From NCBI RefSeq assembly GCF_021049285.1, contig NZ_CP088017.1:1747380-1811379 (forward strand): a DNA stretch of 64,000 bases, read 5' to 3'. The stretch is from Ruania halotolerans. Its GTDB lineage: Bacteria > Actinomycetota > Actinomycetes > Actinomycetales > Beutenbergiaceae. The notes beneath the pieces are model-generated. The model worked only from the letters and a program-made list of their open reading frames with translations. It ran no database searches and was not told the origin of the DNA. Numbering within the stretch: the first letter of the stretch is position 1; each line of letters starts with the position of its first letter. Shown one piece after another: positions 1-8,769 of this stretch. The position numbers were made by a program, and so were the translations under genes.

Positions 1-1
1 C

Positions 2-367
2 GGCACGGTGACGTTCTTCGACGGTGAGACGCAGATCGGCAGCAGTGACGTCGTCGACGGCGTGGCCGCCCTGACCTGGGAGCCGGGTGCGGGGGATTAC
101 GACCTGCGCGCGAGTTACGCGGGTGACGCGACCTACACCGCATCGGAGGCGGAGGCGGCCCTCACTGTGACAGCACCGCCGACACCGACGCCGAGCGAGA
201 CGCCCTCGCCGAGTCAGACACCTGAGCCGAGCGAGACTCCGACCCAGACCGAGGATCACGAGCTTGCTGAGACCGGTGGTGAGGCGATGGTTCCGGCGCT
301 GCTCACGCTCGGTTTGCTCGCTGCCGGCGCTGTGCTCCTGATGGCACGTCGCCGTCGAGTGAGCTGA
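2..367 (+). CDS. C-terminal part of a sortase-anchored surface protein with Ig-like domain (5' end outside window)
   Basis: Only the last 121 codons are present and the frame is open at the left edge. The visible start (GTVTFFDG...) and the stretch ending near position 170 read like the last bacterial Ig-like repeat (Big_3_5 type) of a larger adhesin or enzyme. A Pro/Thr/Ser-rich linker (about 177-255) would span the wall. An LAETG sorting motif follows, then a hydrophobic helix and a tail of arginines (RRRR), the three-part signal for sortase anchoring. LAXTG is the form preferred by class E sortases of high-GC Gram-positives. The function of the missing N-terminal part is unknown. A strong hairpin follows the stop codon. 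Confidence 0.8.
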   Translation, partial: GTVTFFDGETQIGSSDVVDGVAALTWEPGAGDYDLRASYAGDATYTASEAEAALTVTAPPTPTPSETPSPSQTPEPSETPTQTEDHELAETGGEAMVPALLTLGLLAAGAVLLMARRRRVS

Positions 368-374
368 CGAGCAC

Positions 375-414
375 CGGTCCGCGGGGCACGCTCAGCAACG
401 AGCCCCGCGGACCG
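375..414. terminator. bidirectional hairpin terminator
   Basis: A perfect 13-bp inverted repeat (CGGTCCGCGGGGC at 375-387, complement at 402-414) with a 14-nt loop lies between two convergent genes. There is no clear T-tract, which is common for terminators in high-GC actinobacteria. Confidence 0.75.
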
Positions 415-449
415 TGGTCGCACTGGCCGACAACGCACGGCGCCAGTCG

Positions 450-1058
450 CTACGCCGAGCGCTCCAGGATCGCCACCAGGAAGCCGGCGTCGGGCGTCCA
501 CGGCCGCAGGTCCCAGGTGGCGAGGCGCACGGACTCCGCCAACCCGGCGTCGCGGGCGTCGTCGAAGAACTCTTCTTCGGTGTAGCCGCGGCCTGTGCCG
601 AAGCCGACCACGAGGCGGCCGTCGTCGGCGAGTGTCCCGGCCAGGTTGGTCAGTACAGTCCGCCGGGTGCTCGGTGCCAGGAACGCCATCACGTTTCCTG
701 CCGCCACTGCCACATCGAAGCTGCCGGTGACCCCCGCCGCGGGAAGATCGAGTTCTGCCAGGTCCTGCAGCACCCACGTACAGTTCTCGAACTCCGTGCG
801 CGCGGCCTCGATCAGCACCGGGTCGACATCCATGCCGACGACGGTGTGGCCGCGACGGGCAAGTTCGCCGCCCAGCCGGCCCGGTCCGCAGCCGGCATCC
901 AACACGCGCGCGCCGCGGTGGAGCATCGCATCGATCATCCGCGCCTCACCGTGCAGGTCGGCGCCCTCGGCGGCCATGTCCTTGAAGCGCTGCACGTACC
1001 AGTGCGAGTGATTCGGATCGCGCTCGACCTGCTGGGTCCACAAGCTCTTCTCCACCAT
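450..1058 (-). CDS. class I SAM-dependent methyltransferase
   Basis: The 202-residue protein has the Rossmann-fold methyltransferase signature: motif I LDAGCGPG at about residues 53-60, an acidic end of strand 2 (VVGMDVDP, about 73-80), then LVVGFGTGRG in the strand 5 region. Length and pattern fit the Methyltransf_25/11 group, which acts in the cytoplasm on small molecules. The substrate cannot be told. I chose ATG at 1058 rather than GTG at 1076 because GGGAG lies about 9 nt upstream of the ATG. It is a single gene converging on the surface-protein gene; the upstream gene (1180-2484) is on the same strand about 120 nt away. Confidence 0.8.
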   Translation of the reverse strand: MVEKSLWTQQVERDPNHSHWYVQRFKDMAAEGADLHGEARMIDAMLHRGARVLDAGCGPGRLGGELARRGHTVVGMDVDPVLIEAARTEFENCTWVLQDLAELDLPAAGVTGSFDVAVAAGNVMAFLAPSTRRTVLTNLAGTLADDGRLVVGFGTGRGYTEEEFFDDARDAGLAESVRLATWDLRPWTPDAGFLVAILERSA

Positions 1059-1179
1059 CGCACCAGTCTCCCTCACCGCCCGTGGACGCCCACCGGGAAC
1101 CGCCGCGGAGGAGGCGCCGCTACCGCGCTCCCGCGTGACGTGCCGGTCGCATCGAAGGGGCCGCGGAATCCGCTGGGGG

Positions 1180-2484
1180 TCACCGGAGGAATGCCTCCCG
1201 GAGATGCCGACCGTGGGCGCTTGAGGGCGGGCCGACGTCCAGTATCTGGCAGATCGTCGGCGCGATGTCCAGCAGCGACGGGCGGCGGAGGCGGCTGCCT
1301 CTCCGTACTCCGGCGCCGGCGATGATCAACGGCACCTCGGCCTCCTCGAGTCCGCCGTGCGAGGCGCGTCGGACGCCGTCCTGCAGGGTGGAGAAGTGGA
1401 ACGGTTCGATCGGCTCCACCACAAGATCCCCATGTTTGTCGGATGCCCCCATCCGGCCGAGCTCCCGTTCGTCGTAGACCTTGGCCACTCCATGGATCCG
1501 TTCGATCCGGCGGGCGAGCCGGGTGAGTTCGCCGCGCCCGAACGCGGCACGCACGGTGATGTCTGCCGTGCGTGGTGCACAGTAGACGACGATCTCCGCC
1601 TCGGGATCGGCAGTGCCGCCCGCGCTGACGTAGGAGACCGAGGCGCCGGTCGACTCGAGCACGCTCTGGAGTTCCGGCAGCAGCGGCTGCGTCCACTCCC
1701 GGAGACCGTGGTCGCTGGTGAGGATCACCGTGGTGGTGTCTGCGAGGCCCAGATCGGTGATCGTGTCGAGCAACCGGCCCACCTGGGTGTCCGTCTCCTC
1801 CAATGCATCCGCGAGACCGGCCCTGGCGAACCCGTTGCTGTGGAGGTAGCCATCGACTTCGCTGCTGTAGACCGCGAGGAAGTCGGGCACCTGTGGCACG
1901 GTGACCTGTTGCCCTCCTGAGAAGACGGGCTCACCGGAAAGCAGTGCGACGGCGTCGTCCACCCGGTCCGAGATGGTGCCTCCCGGCTGCGTGTACAACT
2001 GCTGGGGGTCACCGTAGGAGGCTCCATAGTTCTGAACGGCGTACCACTGTACGTACGCACCTGTGCGGTTCTGACGGCGCAGCGCATGCGCGATGGTCTC
2101 CACCCCGGGCTCGATGTATCGCTCCTGGGTGACTGTTGCTCCCTCGGCGGTCAGGTAGTAGCCGGTGTTGCGATGGACTGCCGGCCAGGTTCCCGTGGCG
2201 GTGGAGGTGCGCGAGGAGTTGGAGTATGAGGCGAAGGTGCCCGACGCCACGCCCCAGGCGCCTTCTCTGCGCAGCTGGCGAATGCGAGGGAGCGGATGAA
2301 TGTCGGCGTATGCGCCGTCTAGGAGCCGAGGATCGAATCCATCGATGTCGATGAGCACCACGCGGTGGCGCTGGTCCCCTTCTGCGGCGGTGGCGGATTG
2401 CGCAGTCAGTGCGCCGGCTGTGGGCGCGGCGATTGCGGAGATACCGAGGGCGGTCAGGGTTTGGCGGCGAGTGAGCGTGGGCAT
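1180..2484 (-). CDS. secreted alkaline phosphatase-superfamily phosphodiesterase (type I nucleotide pyrophosphatase-like)
   Basis: The 434-residue protein begins with TRRQTLTALG and a hydrophobic run ending near ATAA, a twin-arginine-like signal peptide, so export is expected. The mature part follows the type I phosphodiesterase/nucleotide pyrophosphatase pattern: VVLIDIDGFDP (about 42-52) with a metal-binding Asp, a Ser/Thr-rich nucleophile region (about 87-100), D211/H215 in EVDGYLH, SDHG at 257-260, and a final metal His in RASHGG. This superfamily hydrolyses phosphodiesters or pyrophosphates outside the membrane using two zinc ions. The exact substrate is unknown. ATG at 2484 is chosen because GGAGG sits 8 nt upstream; the in-frame ATG at 2499 has no such site. 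No partner genes are adjacent. Confidence 0.8.
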   Translation of the reverse strand: MPTLTRRQTLTALGISAIAAPTAGALTAQSATAAEGDQRHRVVLIDIDGFDPRLLDGAYADIHPLPRIRQLRREGAWGVASGTFASYSNSSRTSTATGTWPAVHRNTGYYLTAEGATVTQERYIEPGVETIAHALRRQNRTGAYVQWYAVQNYGASYGDPQQLYTQPGGTISDRVDDAVALLSGEPVFSGGQQVTVPQVPDFLAVYSSEVDGYLHSNGFARAGLADALEETDTQVGRLLDTITDLGLADTTTVILTSDHGLREWTQPLLPELQSVLESTGASVSYVSAGGTADPEAEIVVYCAPRTADITVRAAFGRGELTRLARRIERIHGVAKVYDERELGRMGASDKHGDLVVEPIEPFHFSTLQDGVRRASHGGLEEAEVPLIIAGAGVRRGSRLRRPSLLDIAPTICQILDVGPPSSAHGRHLREAFLR

Positions 2485-2649
2485 ACCGATGGCCTCCATG
2501 GTGATTTCAGGTTGCTGCGGGAACGTAGCAGCCGCTAATCCGCCGGGTCTCCCATGAGGGCGCAGATGGATCGATGTGCGCAAAGAAGGTACGCCTTTGA
2601 AAGAAACGATGCTCCAAGGGCGCTACAGCGTTCGTCGGAGTTGCGTCCC

Positions 2650-2902
2650 TCTCGATCGCACTGGAAGGTGGCCAGCGCCTCGGTGCCGGTTACGGCCGGC
2701 ACAGTGGAGCACCGTGCCGGTGCGCTGGCAGCCGAGCACGCCGCAGAACGCATTCGTCGCGGCACACGCCAACCCGAACATCGTGGCGCACACCACACCG
2801 GAGCCACTGCCAGGCGTCGTCAGGCTGGCCTGCCGGGACCTCTCCGACGAGGAGCCGTGCACCGAGCGGTGGCGTGCATGGAAGCAGGCGTCTGAGGACT
2901 AG
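2650..2902 (+). pseudogene. possible remnant of a coding sequence
   Basis: The 489-nt stretch 2485-2973 has no convincing intact gene. From about 2700 the frame ending at the TAG at 2900-2902 shows high GC at third positions and a protein-like C-terminus (...CTERWRAWKQASED). It has no credible start or upstream domain and I cannot name a family. It may be the 3' relic of a decayed gene. Otherwise the gap probably holds the promoter of the phosphodiesterase gene. Confidence 0.25.
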
Positions 2903-2973
2903 CCCCGCGGCGCGGACCCCGCTGTTCGCCGTCGGGCGACCGGCCGTCAGGCTCATAGCGGGCCGTCATCGAA

Positions 2974-3834
2974 CTACCCCTTCACGGCGCCGGCCGTCAG
3001 TCCCGCGACGATACGTCGTTGCAGCAGCAACGCGAGGATGATCATCGGGATGGTCACCAGCACCGAGGCGGCCGTGATGGTGCCGATCGGGCGCTGATAC
3101 TCGACGGCACCGGTGAAGGTGGCGATCGCGACCGGTACCGTCTGAGCGATCTCCGGGTTACGCGGAGCGAAGGTGCTCGCGAGCAGGTACTCATTCCATG
3201 CGGTGACGAAGGTCAAGATCATCGCGGAGACGACCCCCGGGATCGCGAGCGGAAGGATCACCCGCGCGAACGCCTGCAGGGCAGACGCGCCGTCGATCTT
3301 GGCTGACTCCTCCAGCTCGCGCGGGATCGCCGCGAAGAAGGTGGACATGATGAAGATGACGAGCGGAAGAGAGAACGACACGTAGGCGAGGTACATCCCC
3401 TCATAGGTGTTGAGGAGCCCGAACGTTCGCCACGCCTCGTACAGCGGCGGCACCAGGGCGACAGGCGGAAAGAGCGACGCCGCCAGCACCCCCGTCATCA
3501 ACGCGATTCGGCGCCGCACCGGAAGCCTGGCGAGAGCGTAGGCGGTGATCACACCGATCGAGACGGACAGCAACGTCGTCATCGAGGCGACCGCGAAGGA
3601 GTTGCGCATGTTGAGGGCGAAGTCCTGGGCGAGGACGGCCACGTAGTTGCCCAGGCCGAACGGGCCCTGCAGGAGATCGGGATCGTTGAGGGCCGCGTCG
3701 CCCTGTTTCAGGCTCGTCAGGATCAGCCAGACGAACGGCGCCAGGCACCACAAGAACACGACCACCAAGAGCCCATCGTGCAGACGATCGCCGCCGCTGC
3801 GCCGGCGTATGCGTGTTCGGTTCAGCGCATTCAT
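2974..3834 (-). CDS. carbohydrate ABC transporter permease (MalG/CUT1 type), locus A
   Basis: The 286-residue inner-membrane protein has six predicted helices and the CUT1 permease EAA loop (ELEESAKIDGASALQAF...LPLAIPG), which docks the ATPase. The C-terminus ends in GAVKG, typical of MalG-like subunits. It pairs with the permease at 3831-4751; its ATG overlaps that gene's TGA by 4 nt, implying translational coupling. It is the last gene of an operon running leftward from the kinase gene at 8658. No ATPase gene is present, so a shared MsmK/UgpC-type ATPase elsewhere is inferred. The substrate is probably a glycoside or oligosaccharide, judging from the neighbouring GH4 enzyme. Confidence 0.93.
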   Translation of the reverse strand: MNALNRTRIRRRSGGDRLHDGLLVVVFLWCLAPFVWLILTSLKQGDAALNDPDLLQGPFGLGNYVAVLAQDFALNMRNSFAVASMTTLLSVSIGVITAYALARLPVRRRIALMTGVLAASLFPPVALVPPLYEAWRTFGLLNTYEGMYLAYVSFSLPLVIFIMSTFFAAIPRELEESAKIDGASALQAFARVILPLAIPGVVSAMILTFVTAWNEYLLASTFAPRNPEIAQTVPVAIATFTGAVEYQRPIGTITAASVLVTIPMIILALLLQRRIVAGLTAGAVKG

Positions 3835-4751
3835 CGGGTACTCCCGCCCTCGACCATGGAACGTCCGATCTGCGAGACGAACAGCACCCCGACGCCGAGA
3901 ACCAGCGCGAACGTGATCGTCGACAGTGCTGCTCCGATGCCGGGATCGGGGGTGATGACGATGAACTGGCGCACCAGCATCGAGAGAGACTCGGTGCCGA
4001 AGGCGCCGCCCGTCATGACCTGGGGGAGGTCATAGACGCGCACGGCGTCCACCGTGCGGAACAACAGAGCCACCATGATCGCCGGCCGTAGCAGCGGCAG
4101 GGTGAGATGCCAGAACCGTTGCCAGGCACTCGCCCCGTCCATCCGCGCGCTCTCGTACAGTTCCGACGGGATTGTCTGCAGACCGGCGAGCAGAAGCAGG
4201 GCCGCGAAGGGGGCCGTTTTCCAGACGTCGGCAGCGATCACCGTCACCGTCGCCCAGCCGGCTGACCCGAGCCAGTTGAAGTCGTCCAGGCCCAGCAGGC
4301 TGTTGATGAACCCGGGGTTGATGTTGAACATGAACGCCCACATCTGCCCCGCGACGACGGTCGGGATCACCCACGGCACCAGGATCACTGCCCTCGTCAC
4401 GCCTCGGCCGCGCCGGGCGTGATTCATGAGTAGAGCGAACGCCAGCCCGATCACGAACTCCAGCGCCACCGAGGTGAGTGTGAACAGCCCGGTGAAGCGC
4501 ATCGCCGCCCAGAAGGCGGGATCGCTCAGGACGGTGCCGTAGTTCGCCAACCCGGCGAAGCCGTCGACCTGGCGCCGCGTGTAGGAACGCAGGCTCGTGA
4601 CCAGTGCGAAGCCGATCGGGAAGAGCACGACAGCTGCCATCACGAGCACGGACGGTGCGATGAACAGCCGTGCCAGTGCGACCTCGGTGAGCCCGTGGCC
4701 CGCGAGCCGTCGCCGCGGTGGCGGGGCCTTCGTGCTGATAGCGGTGCTCAT
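3831..4751 (-). CDS. carbohydrate ABC transporter permease (MalF/CUT1 type), locus A
   Basis: The 306-residue membrane protein has an Arg-rich N-terminus, six helices and an EAA-type loop (ELYESARMDGASAWQRFWHLTLPLLRP region). It forms the transmembrane heterodimer with the adjacent MalG-like subunit. The ATG at 4751 follows GGGAAGGG by about ten nt and lies 33 nt after the binding-protein gene, so the order binding protein, MalF, MalG is the usual CUT1 arrangement. No periplasmic insert such as that of E. coli MalF is visible, as expected for a Gram-positive. Confidence 0.93.
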   Translation of the reverse strand: MSTAISTKAPPPRRRLAGHGLTEVALARLFIAPSVLVMAAVVLFPIGFALVTSLRSYTRRQVDGFAGLANYGTVLSDPAFWAAMRFTGLFTLTSVALEFVIGLAFALLMNHARRGRGVTRAVILVPWVIPTVVAGQMWAFMFNINPGFINSLLGLDDFNWLGSAGWATVTVIAADVWKTAPFAALLLLAGLQTIPSELYESARMDGASAWQRFWHLTLPLLRPAIMVALLFRTVDAVRVYDLPQVMTGGAFGTESLSMLVRQFIVITPDPGIGAALSTITFALVLGVGVLFVSQIGRSMVEGGSTR

Positions 4752-4784
4752 GTCAGTGGTGCCCTTCCCGATCGACTGGTTGGA

Positions 4785-6029
4785 TCACTCGGCGACCGTG
4801 CCCTCGAGGAACTCAGCGAGCTGCTCGGCCGCGGCCCGCGGGTCCATCTCACCGTTGACGGCGGGGAAGATGGTGCTCTGGATCTCCAGGCTGATCTCGT
4901 TCCAGGCAGGCACTGACGGCCGCGGCTGCGCGGTCTGCAGGACCTCGCCGAGCTGGGTGATCAGCGGGTCGTCGCTGTCTTCATAGGCGGCGTTGAGCAC
5001 GGGCAGGGTCGAGTTCTCCACGAGGATCTGCTGGACCTCGGGGTCAGTCGCGGCCCAGACCACGAAGTCCGTGGCGATCTCCTGGTTCTCCGAGAAGGCG
5101 CTGATGGCGTTGTTGAACCCGCCGATCGCCGCGACACCGGGGTTGCCGTCGAAGCCGGGCAGTGGTGCAACTGCGGTGGCCTCGTGAGCAGGGCTATCGG
5201 CGTCCTCGGCGATCAGGCTGTACGGACCGGGCCAGTTGCGCATGAACGCCACGTCACCGGACTGGTAGGCGATGCGTGACTCTTCCTCCATCGCGGTGTT
5301 GAAGCCAGGCGCGAAGCACCCGTCCTGCGTGGCTTCGGCCACGAATGACGTCACCTCCGTGGCGATGTCGACGTCGAAGAGCACCTCACTCTGGTCCTCG
5401 TTGTAGAGCTCGCCTCCGGCGCTCCAGTACAACTCGAGCCAGTTCACGGTGAAGCCCTCGTAGCGAGCACCTTGGCCGATGTAGCCGCTCATCGAGTCGT
5501 CGAGATCGGCCGCCACCTGGCACAGCTCCTCCCATTCCGACGGCGGAGCATCCACCAGGTCGGTGCGGTAGTAGAGCACGCCTGTGTTGGTGTTCAACGG
5601 CACAGCCCAGAGGCTGCCGTTCCAGGAGGCCGATTCCATCGGGCCGGGAAGGACGGCGGCATCGAGCTCGTCGCGCCGGTCATCCAGTTCGACGATCCAG
5701 TCGTTCTCGACGTACTCGCCCGTCCAGACCACGTCCAGGCCCAGGACGTCGAACTCGCTGCCGCCGGCTTGGAGCACCAAGGCTTGCTGCTCGCGAGCTT
5801 CGTCGGCTGATTCGGGCAGTGCCTCGACGGTGACGGGCGTGTCCGGGTTCGCCTCGTTCCACAGGTCGGCGATCTGGTCGTGCGCCGCGCCCGGTTGGGA
5901 GCGTGCGCCCCCGATGGCCCAGGTGATCGCTCCGCTCTCGGCGGAGTCGTCGCCGCTCGGCGTACAGGCGGCGAGGCTGACGGCCATCGCGGAGACCGCC
6001 GTGGCGGCGATCCAGGTCTTCTTCTGCAT
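4785..6029 (-). CDS. extracellular sugar-binding lipoprotein of ABC importer, locus A
   Basis: The 414-residue type 1 family solute-binding protein begins MQKKTWIAATAV and has a lipobox (SLAAC) near residue 23, so it is a membrane-tethered lipoprotein. The pattern ITWAIGGA...DQIADLWNEANP...VTVEALPES and length match the MalE/UgpB-like cluster. ATG at 6029 is chosen over the adjacent ATG at 6032 because GGAAGG lies 7 nt upstream of it. It delivers its sugar to the permeases encoded downstream. It lies 50 nt after the PHP-hydrolase gene in the same operon. Confidence 0.92.
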   Translation of the reverse strand: MQKKTWIAATAVSAMAVSLAACTPSGDDSAESGAITWAIGGARSQPGAAHDQIADLWNEANPDTPVTVEALPESADEAREQQALVLQAGGSEFDVLGLDVVWTGEYVENDWIVELDDRRDELDAAVLPGPMESASWNGSLWAVPLNTNTGVLYYRTDLVDAPPSEWEELCQVAADLDDSMSGYIGQGARYEGFTVNWLELYWSAGGELYNEDQSEVLFDVDIATEVTSFVAEATQDGCFAPGFNTAMEEESRIAYQSGDVAFMRNWPGPYSLIAEDADSPAHEATAVAPLPGFDGNPGVAAIGGFNNAISAFSENQEIATDFVVWAATDPEVQQILVENSTLPVLNAAYEDSDDPLITQLGEVLQTAQPRPSVPAWNEISLEIQSTIFPAVNGEMDPRAAAEQLAEFLEGTVAE

Positions 6030-6079
6030 CATTGCACCTTCCGAAGTGATCGTGCGGGGATGGGTGAAGAGCGAGTTGG

Positions 6080-7624
6080 TCAGGCCCGGGGGTGGGTGAC
6101 CCATGTGGGGGAGCTCCAGGCATGCTGGTCGTTCACCTGGCGTACCCGTGCGTAATAGATGTCGGTCTGGTCGCCGGTGCCTTCGTCGGTCAGCTCCCAC
6201 GTCAGCGAAGCAGCGTGGTAGGGGAGCGCGCGATGCATCACGAACGCGCCGCTGAGGAAGCCACCGATGTAGGAGACCGCTGGCCCAGTCATGAGCTCAG
6301 CGATCGTGCGGCGCAAGGTCCGACCATTGGCGGTCACGGTCAGCACGGCATCGGCACCAACCTCGACATGCAGGGCGAGCTGCTGAGTGGCGTCAGTGGT
6401 CACGGTGGGGTTGCCATAGGTGCGGGTGGTCAGCGTGGCTGTGGAGCGGGAGGTCTGCCGCCAGGAGGAGAAGGCGTACCGGTCGGTCTCGCCGGCCTGA
6501 TCGGCCAACGTGTCGTAGCCACGCAGCCGTGGTTCGACGGCGTGGATCTCCCCTCCGCTCAGACTCACCTCGACGTCCCAGTCGATGAAGGCGCCCACCT
6601 CGCCCCAGCCGAACGCGATCGCGAGGATGCCGTCGAAGGTGTCTGAGAGCGTCGCGTGTTCTGGCCGCTTCTCTGCGATGACCTCGCCGTTGCGTAGCAG
6701 CTGGACTGTCTCCAGTGCCGCGCCGCCGCGCACCTGCACGGCGATCTCTCGCGAACCGCTGGCGGTGATCTCACTTCCCATGGGCGCGCCGTCGACGCTG
6801 GTGGCGAGCATGATGCGATCGCCCGTGATCGCGTACGTGCGGCGTGCCTGGATCGCTTCCCAGAGCGATTCGCGCGTGAGTTCAGGTGCCCACACCATGG
6901 CGAGGCCGTGGCCATGGCTACCTGGATGGGCGCTGTGATGGTCGGTGGAACCGATGAAACCGAAGCGATGTCCGCGGCCGAGGCCGGCGATCGCCGTGCT
7001 TCCGGCATCTCGAGGCCCCATGGTGTGCAGGTATGGGCGTGGGGAGTTGTCTTGTTCGCCGCTGCCGTGCATGGAGATCATCTCGACCACGGGGGACAAC
7101 TCGGCGGAGTAGGTGTCCCAATTGACTCCGCGCCGCCCTGCCAGGTAGCCGATGTGGTGCGGCAGAGCCATCGTCGGTAGGCCGGCGGCCTGGACGGCGC
7201 GTAGCTCGGTCCGCAACTCCTCCAGGGACTGCGCTTGCGCCGGAGCGAGTGGTCCGCGCCCGCTGCGGTAGTAGATGCAGTGATCGCCGTAGGTCATCGA
7301 ATGCCACTCGAACGAGAGGAAGGAGACGAACTCACCGTCAACATGTGCCCCGTCAGTGACGTCCTGAACGTGCTCCCATTGCTCCTGCAGCCGGGCGAAC
7401 CCTCTGCGGTGGTAGTCGGCAACGTGCGCTGGATCTTCCGGCATGTCGTGCCAGCTTGCATGACCGGTCACCGAGGCGAAGTCCAGCTGCATTCGTGCGT
7501 TGGCGTAGGCATCTTCGATGGATCCGTGGCCGTAACTGATCGCACAATGGTTGTGGATATCGCCCGCAAACGCGCTCATCCCGCCGTAGGCCGGCAAGTC
7601 GCTCTGGCCCCGACGGCGGGTCAT
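6080..7624 (-). CDS. CehA/McbA-family PHP-domain metallohydrolase
   Basis: The 514-residue protein has an N-terminal PHP domain: DIHNHC (22-27), TGHASWHD (about 53-60), EWH (106-108), HH (156-157) and STDHH (226-230) are the usual metal ligands. A C-terminal beta-rich part follows. CehA/McbA relatives hydrolyse esters or carbamates (carbaryl); other PHP proteins are phosphoesterases. No signal peptide is visible, so it is probably cytoplasmic. Its ATG overlaps the TGA of the PfkB kinase gene by 4 nt, so kinase and hydrolase are coexpressed and upstream of the importer. Its job in sugar use is unknown: removing an ester or phosphate from an imported glycoside is inference. Confidence 0.8.
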   Translation of the reverse strand: MTRRRGQSDLPAYGGMSAFAGDIHNHCAISYGHGSIEDAYANARMQLDFASVTGHASWHDMPEDPAHVADYHRRGFARLQEQWEHVQDVTDGAHVDGEFVSFLSFEWHSMTYGDHCIYYRSGRGPLAPAQAQSLEELRTELRAVQAAGLPTMALPHHIGYLAGRRGVNWDTYSAELSPVVEMISMHGSGEQDNSPRPYLHTMGPRDAGSTAIAGLGRGHRFGFIGSTDHHSAHPGSHGHGLAMVWAPELTRESLWEAIQARRTYAITGDRIMLATSVDGAPMGSEITASGSREIAVQVRGGAALETVQLLRNGEVIAEKRPEHATLSDTFDGILAIAFGWGEVGAFIDWDVEVSLSGGEIHAVEPRLRGYDTLADQAGETDRYAFSSWRQTSRSTATLTTRTYGNPTVTTDATQQLALHVEVGADAVLTVTANGRTLRRTIAELMTGPAVSYIGGFLSGAFVMHRALPYHAASLTWELTDEGTGDQTDIYYARVRQVNDQHAWSSPTWVTHPRA

Positions 7625-8658
7625 GCCGGCACCTCGTCGGCGGCGGGTGCGCCGGTTTGGCCCGCGATGAGGCGAGGAAGGAGGTCTTCGAGGAACTCAT
7701 AGCGCCGTTGCAGGTCACGTTGGTCAGATCCGCGCGTGGTTCGCAGCTGCTGCCACCAACGGGAGAGTTCGTGGACGGTCGGCGCTGCGAGCGAGCCTCC
7801 GAGGCGACGCACGGCAAGACCGGCCGTCAGGGTGGCGAACGCGAGTCGGTCGGTGAGCGGAAGATCGAGCAGATCGGCGGTGACGAAGCCCCCGACGAAG
7901 ACGTCCCCGGCCCCGGTGGGGTCGACCGCATCGACAGCCAGGGCGGGTACCCGGGCCTCTTCGCCGGTGCGTTGATCGATGGCCAGCGCTCCGTCGCGCC
8001 CGCAGGTGAGAACTACCACCGGGACGTGGCGGGTCAGTGCCGCCGCGGCTGCCCGGGGAGTGTCGGTGCGGGTGTACGCGCGTGCTTCCTGCTCGTTGGG
8101 GAGGAACGCGTGGCAGTGGGCGAGTGGCTCCAGTGATTCGACCGCCCACTCACCGCTCGGGTCCCAGCCGATGTCGGCATACACACGCGATCCCTGGGCA
8201 GACGCCGTACGCCACCACGTGCCGTCGGCAGCGGTGCTCGAGAGGTAGAGCACCACGCCGTCCGCCCACGGGGCCTCCGGCGCGGGCTCGACCGGCCCCT
8301 GCTCGGGCGCGAGGTAGGTGGCCAGCGCCCTGTCGTCGGCGGAGGAAAGACTGACCGTGACGTGTGAACGCTCGCAGTGGAGCGCATCCTCGAGGAGAAC
8401 CCCTGAGCTACGGAGCTGGCGTTGAATGATCAGGCCGAGGTCGTCGTCGCCGAGTGCGCTCACCAGGCGGGTGCGCACGCCCAGCCGTGCCAATGCCACG
8501 GCGTGGTTGCCGCTGCCGCCCGGCGCGAGTGTGCTGTCCAGCGCGTAAACCTCTCGACCTGCCACGGGCGGTTCGGCCAGGCCTGCGAGCACCAGGTCGA
8601 CGAACACATCGCCGAGGACGACGACGTGTGGCGGACGGCCATTGGGGGGTGAGGTCAC
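7621..8658 (-). CDS. PfkB-family carbohydrate kinase
   Basis: The 345-residue cytoplasmic ribokinase-fold protein has the N-terminal GGSGNHA signature (about 47-53) and the C-terminal catalytic motif DPTGAGDVFVGGF (246-258), where Asp252 is the expected base. The family phosphorylates sugars or nucleosides with ATP; the substrate is not readable from sequence. It starts at GTG 8658 with AGGAG about 10 nt upstream and is the first gene of the leftward operon. Across the 110-nt divergent promoter region lies the DeoR/GH4 pair. A kinase beside a 6-phospho-glycosidase suggests it makes the phosphorylated sugar the GH4 enzyme cuts, or phosphorylates a released sugar. Confidence 0.88.
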   Translation of the reverse strand: MTSPPNGRPPHVVVLGDVFVDLVLAGLAEPPVAGREVYALDSTLAPGGSGNHAVALARLGVRTRLVSALGDDDLGLIIQRQLRSSGVLLEDALHCERSHVTVSLSSADDRALATYLAPEQGPVEPAPEAPWADGVVLYLSSTAADGTWWRTASAQGSRVYADIGWDPSGEWAVESLEPLAHCHAFLPNEQEARAYTRTDTPRAAAAALTRHVPVVVLTCGRDGALAIDQRTGEEARVPALAVDAVDPTGAGDVFVGGFVTADLLDLPLTDRLAFATLTAGLAVRRLGGSLAAPTVHELSRWWQQLRTTRGSDQRDLQRRYEFLEDLLPRLIAGQTGAPAADEVPA

Positions 8659-8699
8659 GGCTTCGTTGCTCCTGATCAGGTACCGGGAATGACTGATCG

Positions 8700-8730
8700 T
8701 GCACGCTAGCAGTGCGCGCTACTGCGTGCA
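8700..8730. promoter_or_regulatory. candidate DeoR operator in divergent promoter region
   Basis: Nested inverted repeats occur here: TGCACGC (8700-8706) with GCGTGCA (8724-8730), and inside them GCAGT (8709-8713) with ACTGC (8721-8725). The site sits between the divergent kinase and DeoR genes. Binding by the adjacent DeoR protein is inferred. Confidence 0.45.
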
Positions 8731-8731
8731 A

Positions 8732-8762
8732 CTGACTGAAAATGCTCGCATGTGCGTATACT
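8732..8762 (+). promoter_or_regulatory. promoter for leaderless DeoR/GH4 transcript
   Basis: A TATACT -10 element (8757-8762) ends 7 nt before the DeoR ATG at 8770, and a weak -35 (CTGACT, 8732-8737) lies 19 nt upstream. With no Shine-Dalgarno before the ATG, transcription most likely starts at or next to the start codon. Confidence 0.55.
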
Positions 8763-8769
8763 TCCGTCC

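Noticed and set aside
414-1325. Long plus-strand reading frame opposite the methyltransferase gene
   Set aside because: It is antisense to a gene with clear methyltransferase motifs, is rich in Arg/His/Pro, has no domain, and runs through the stop region of the next gene.
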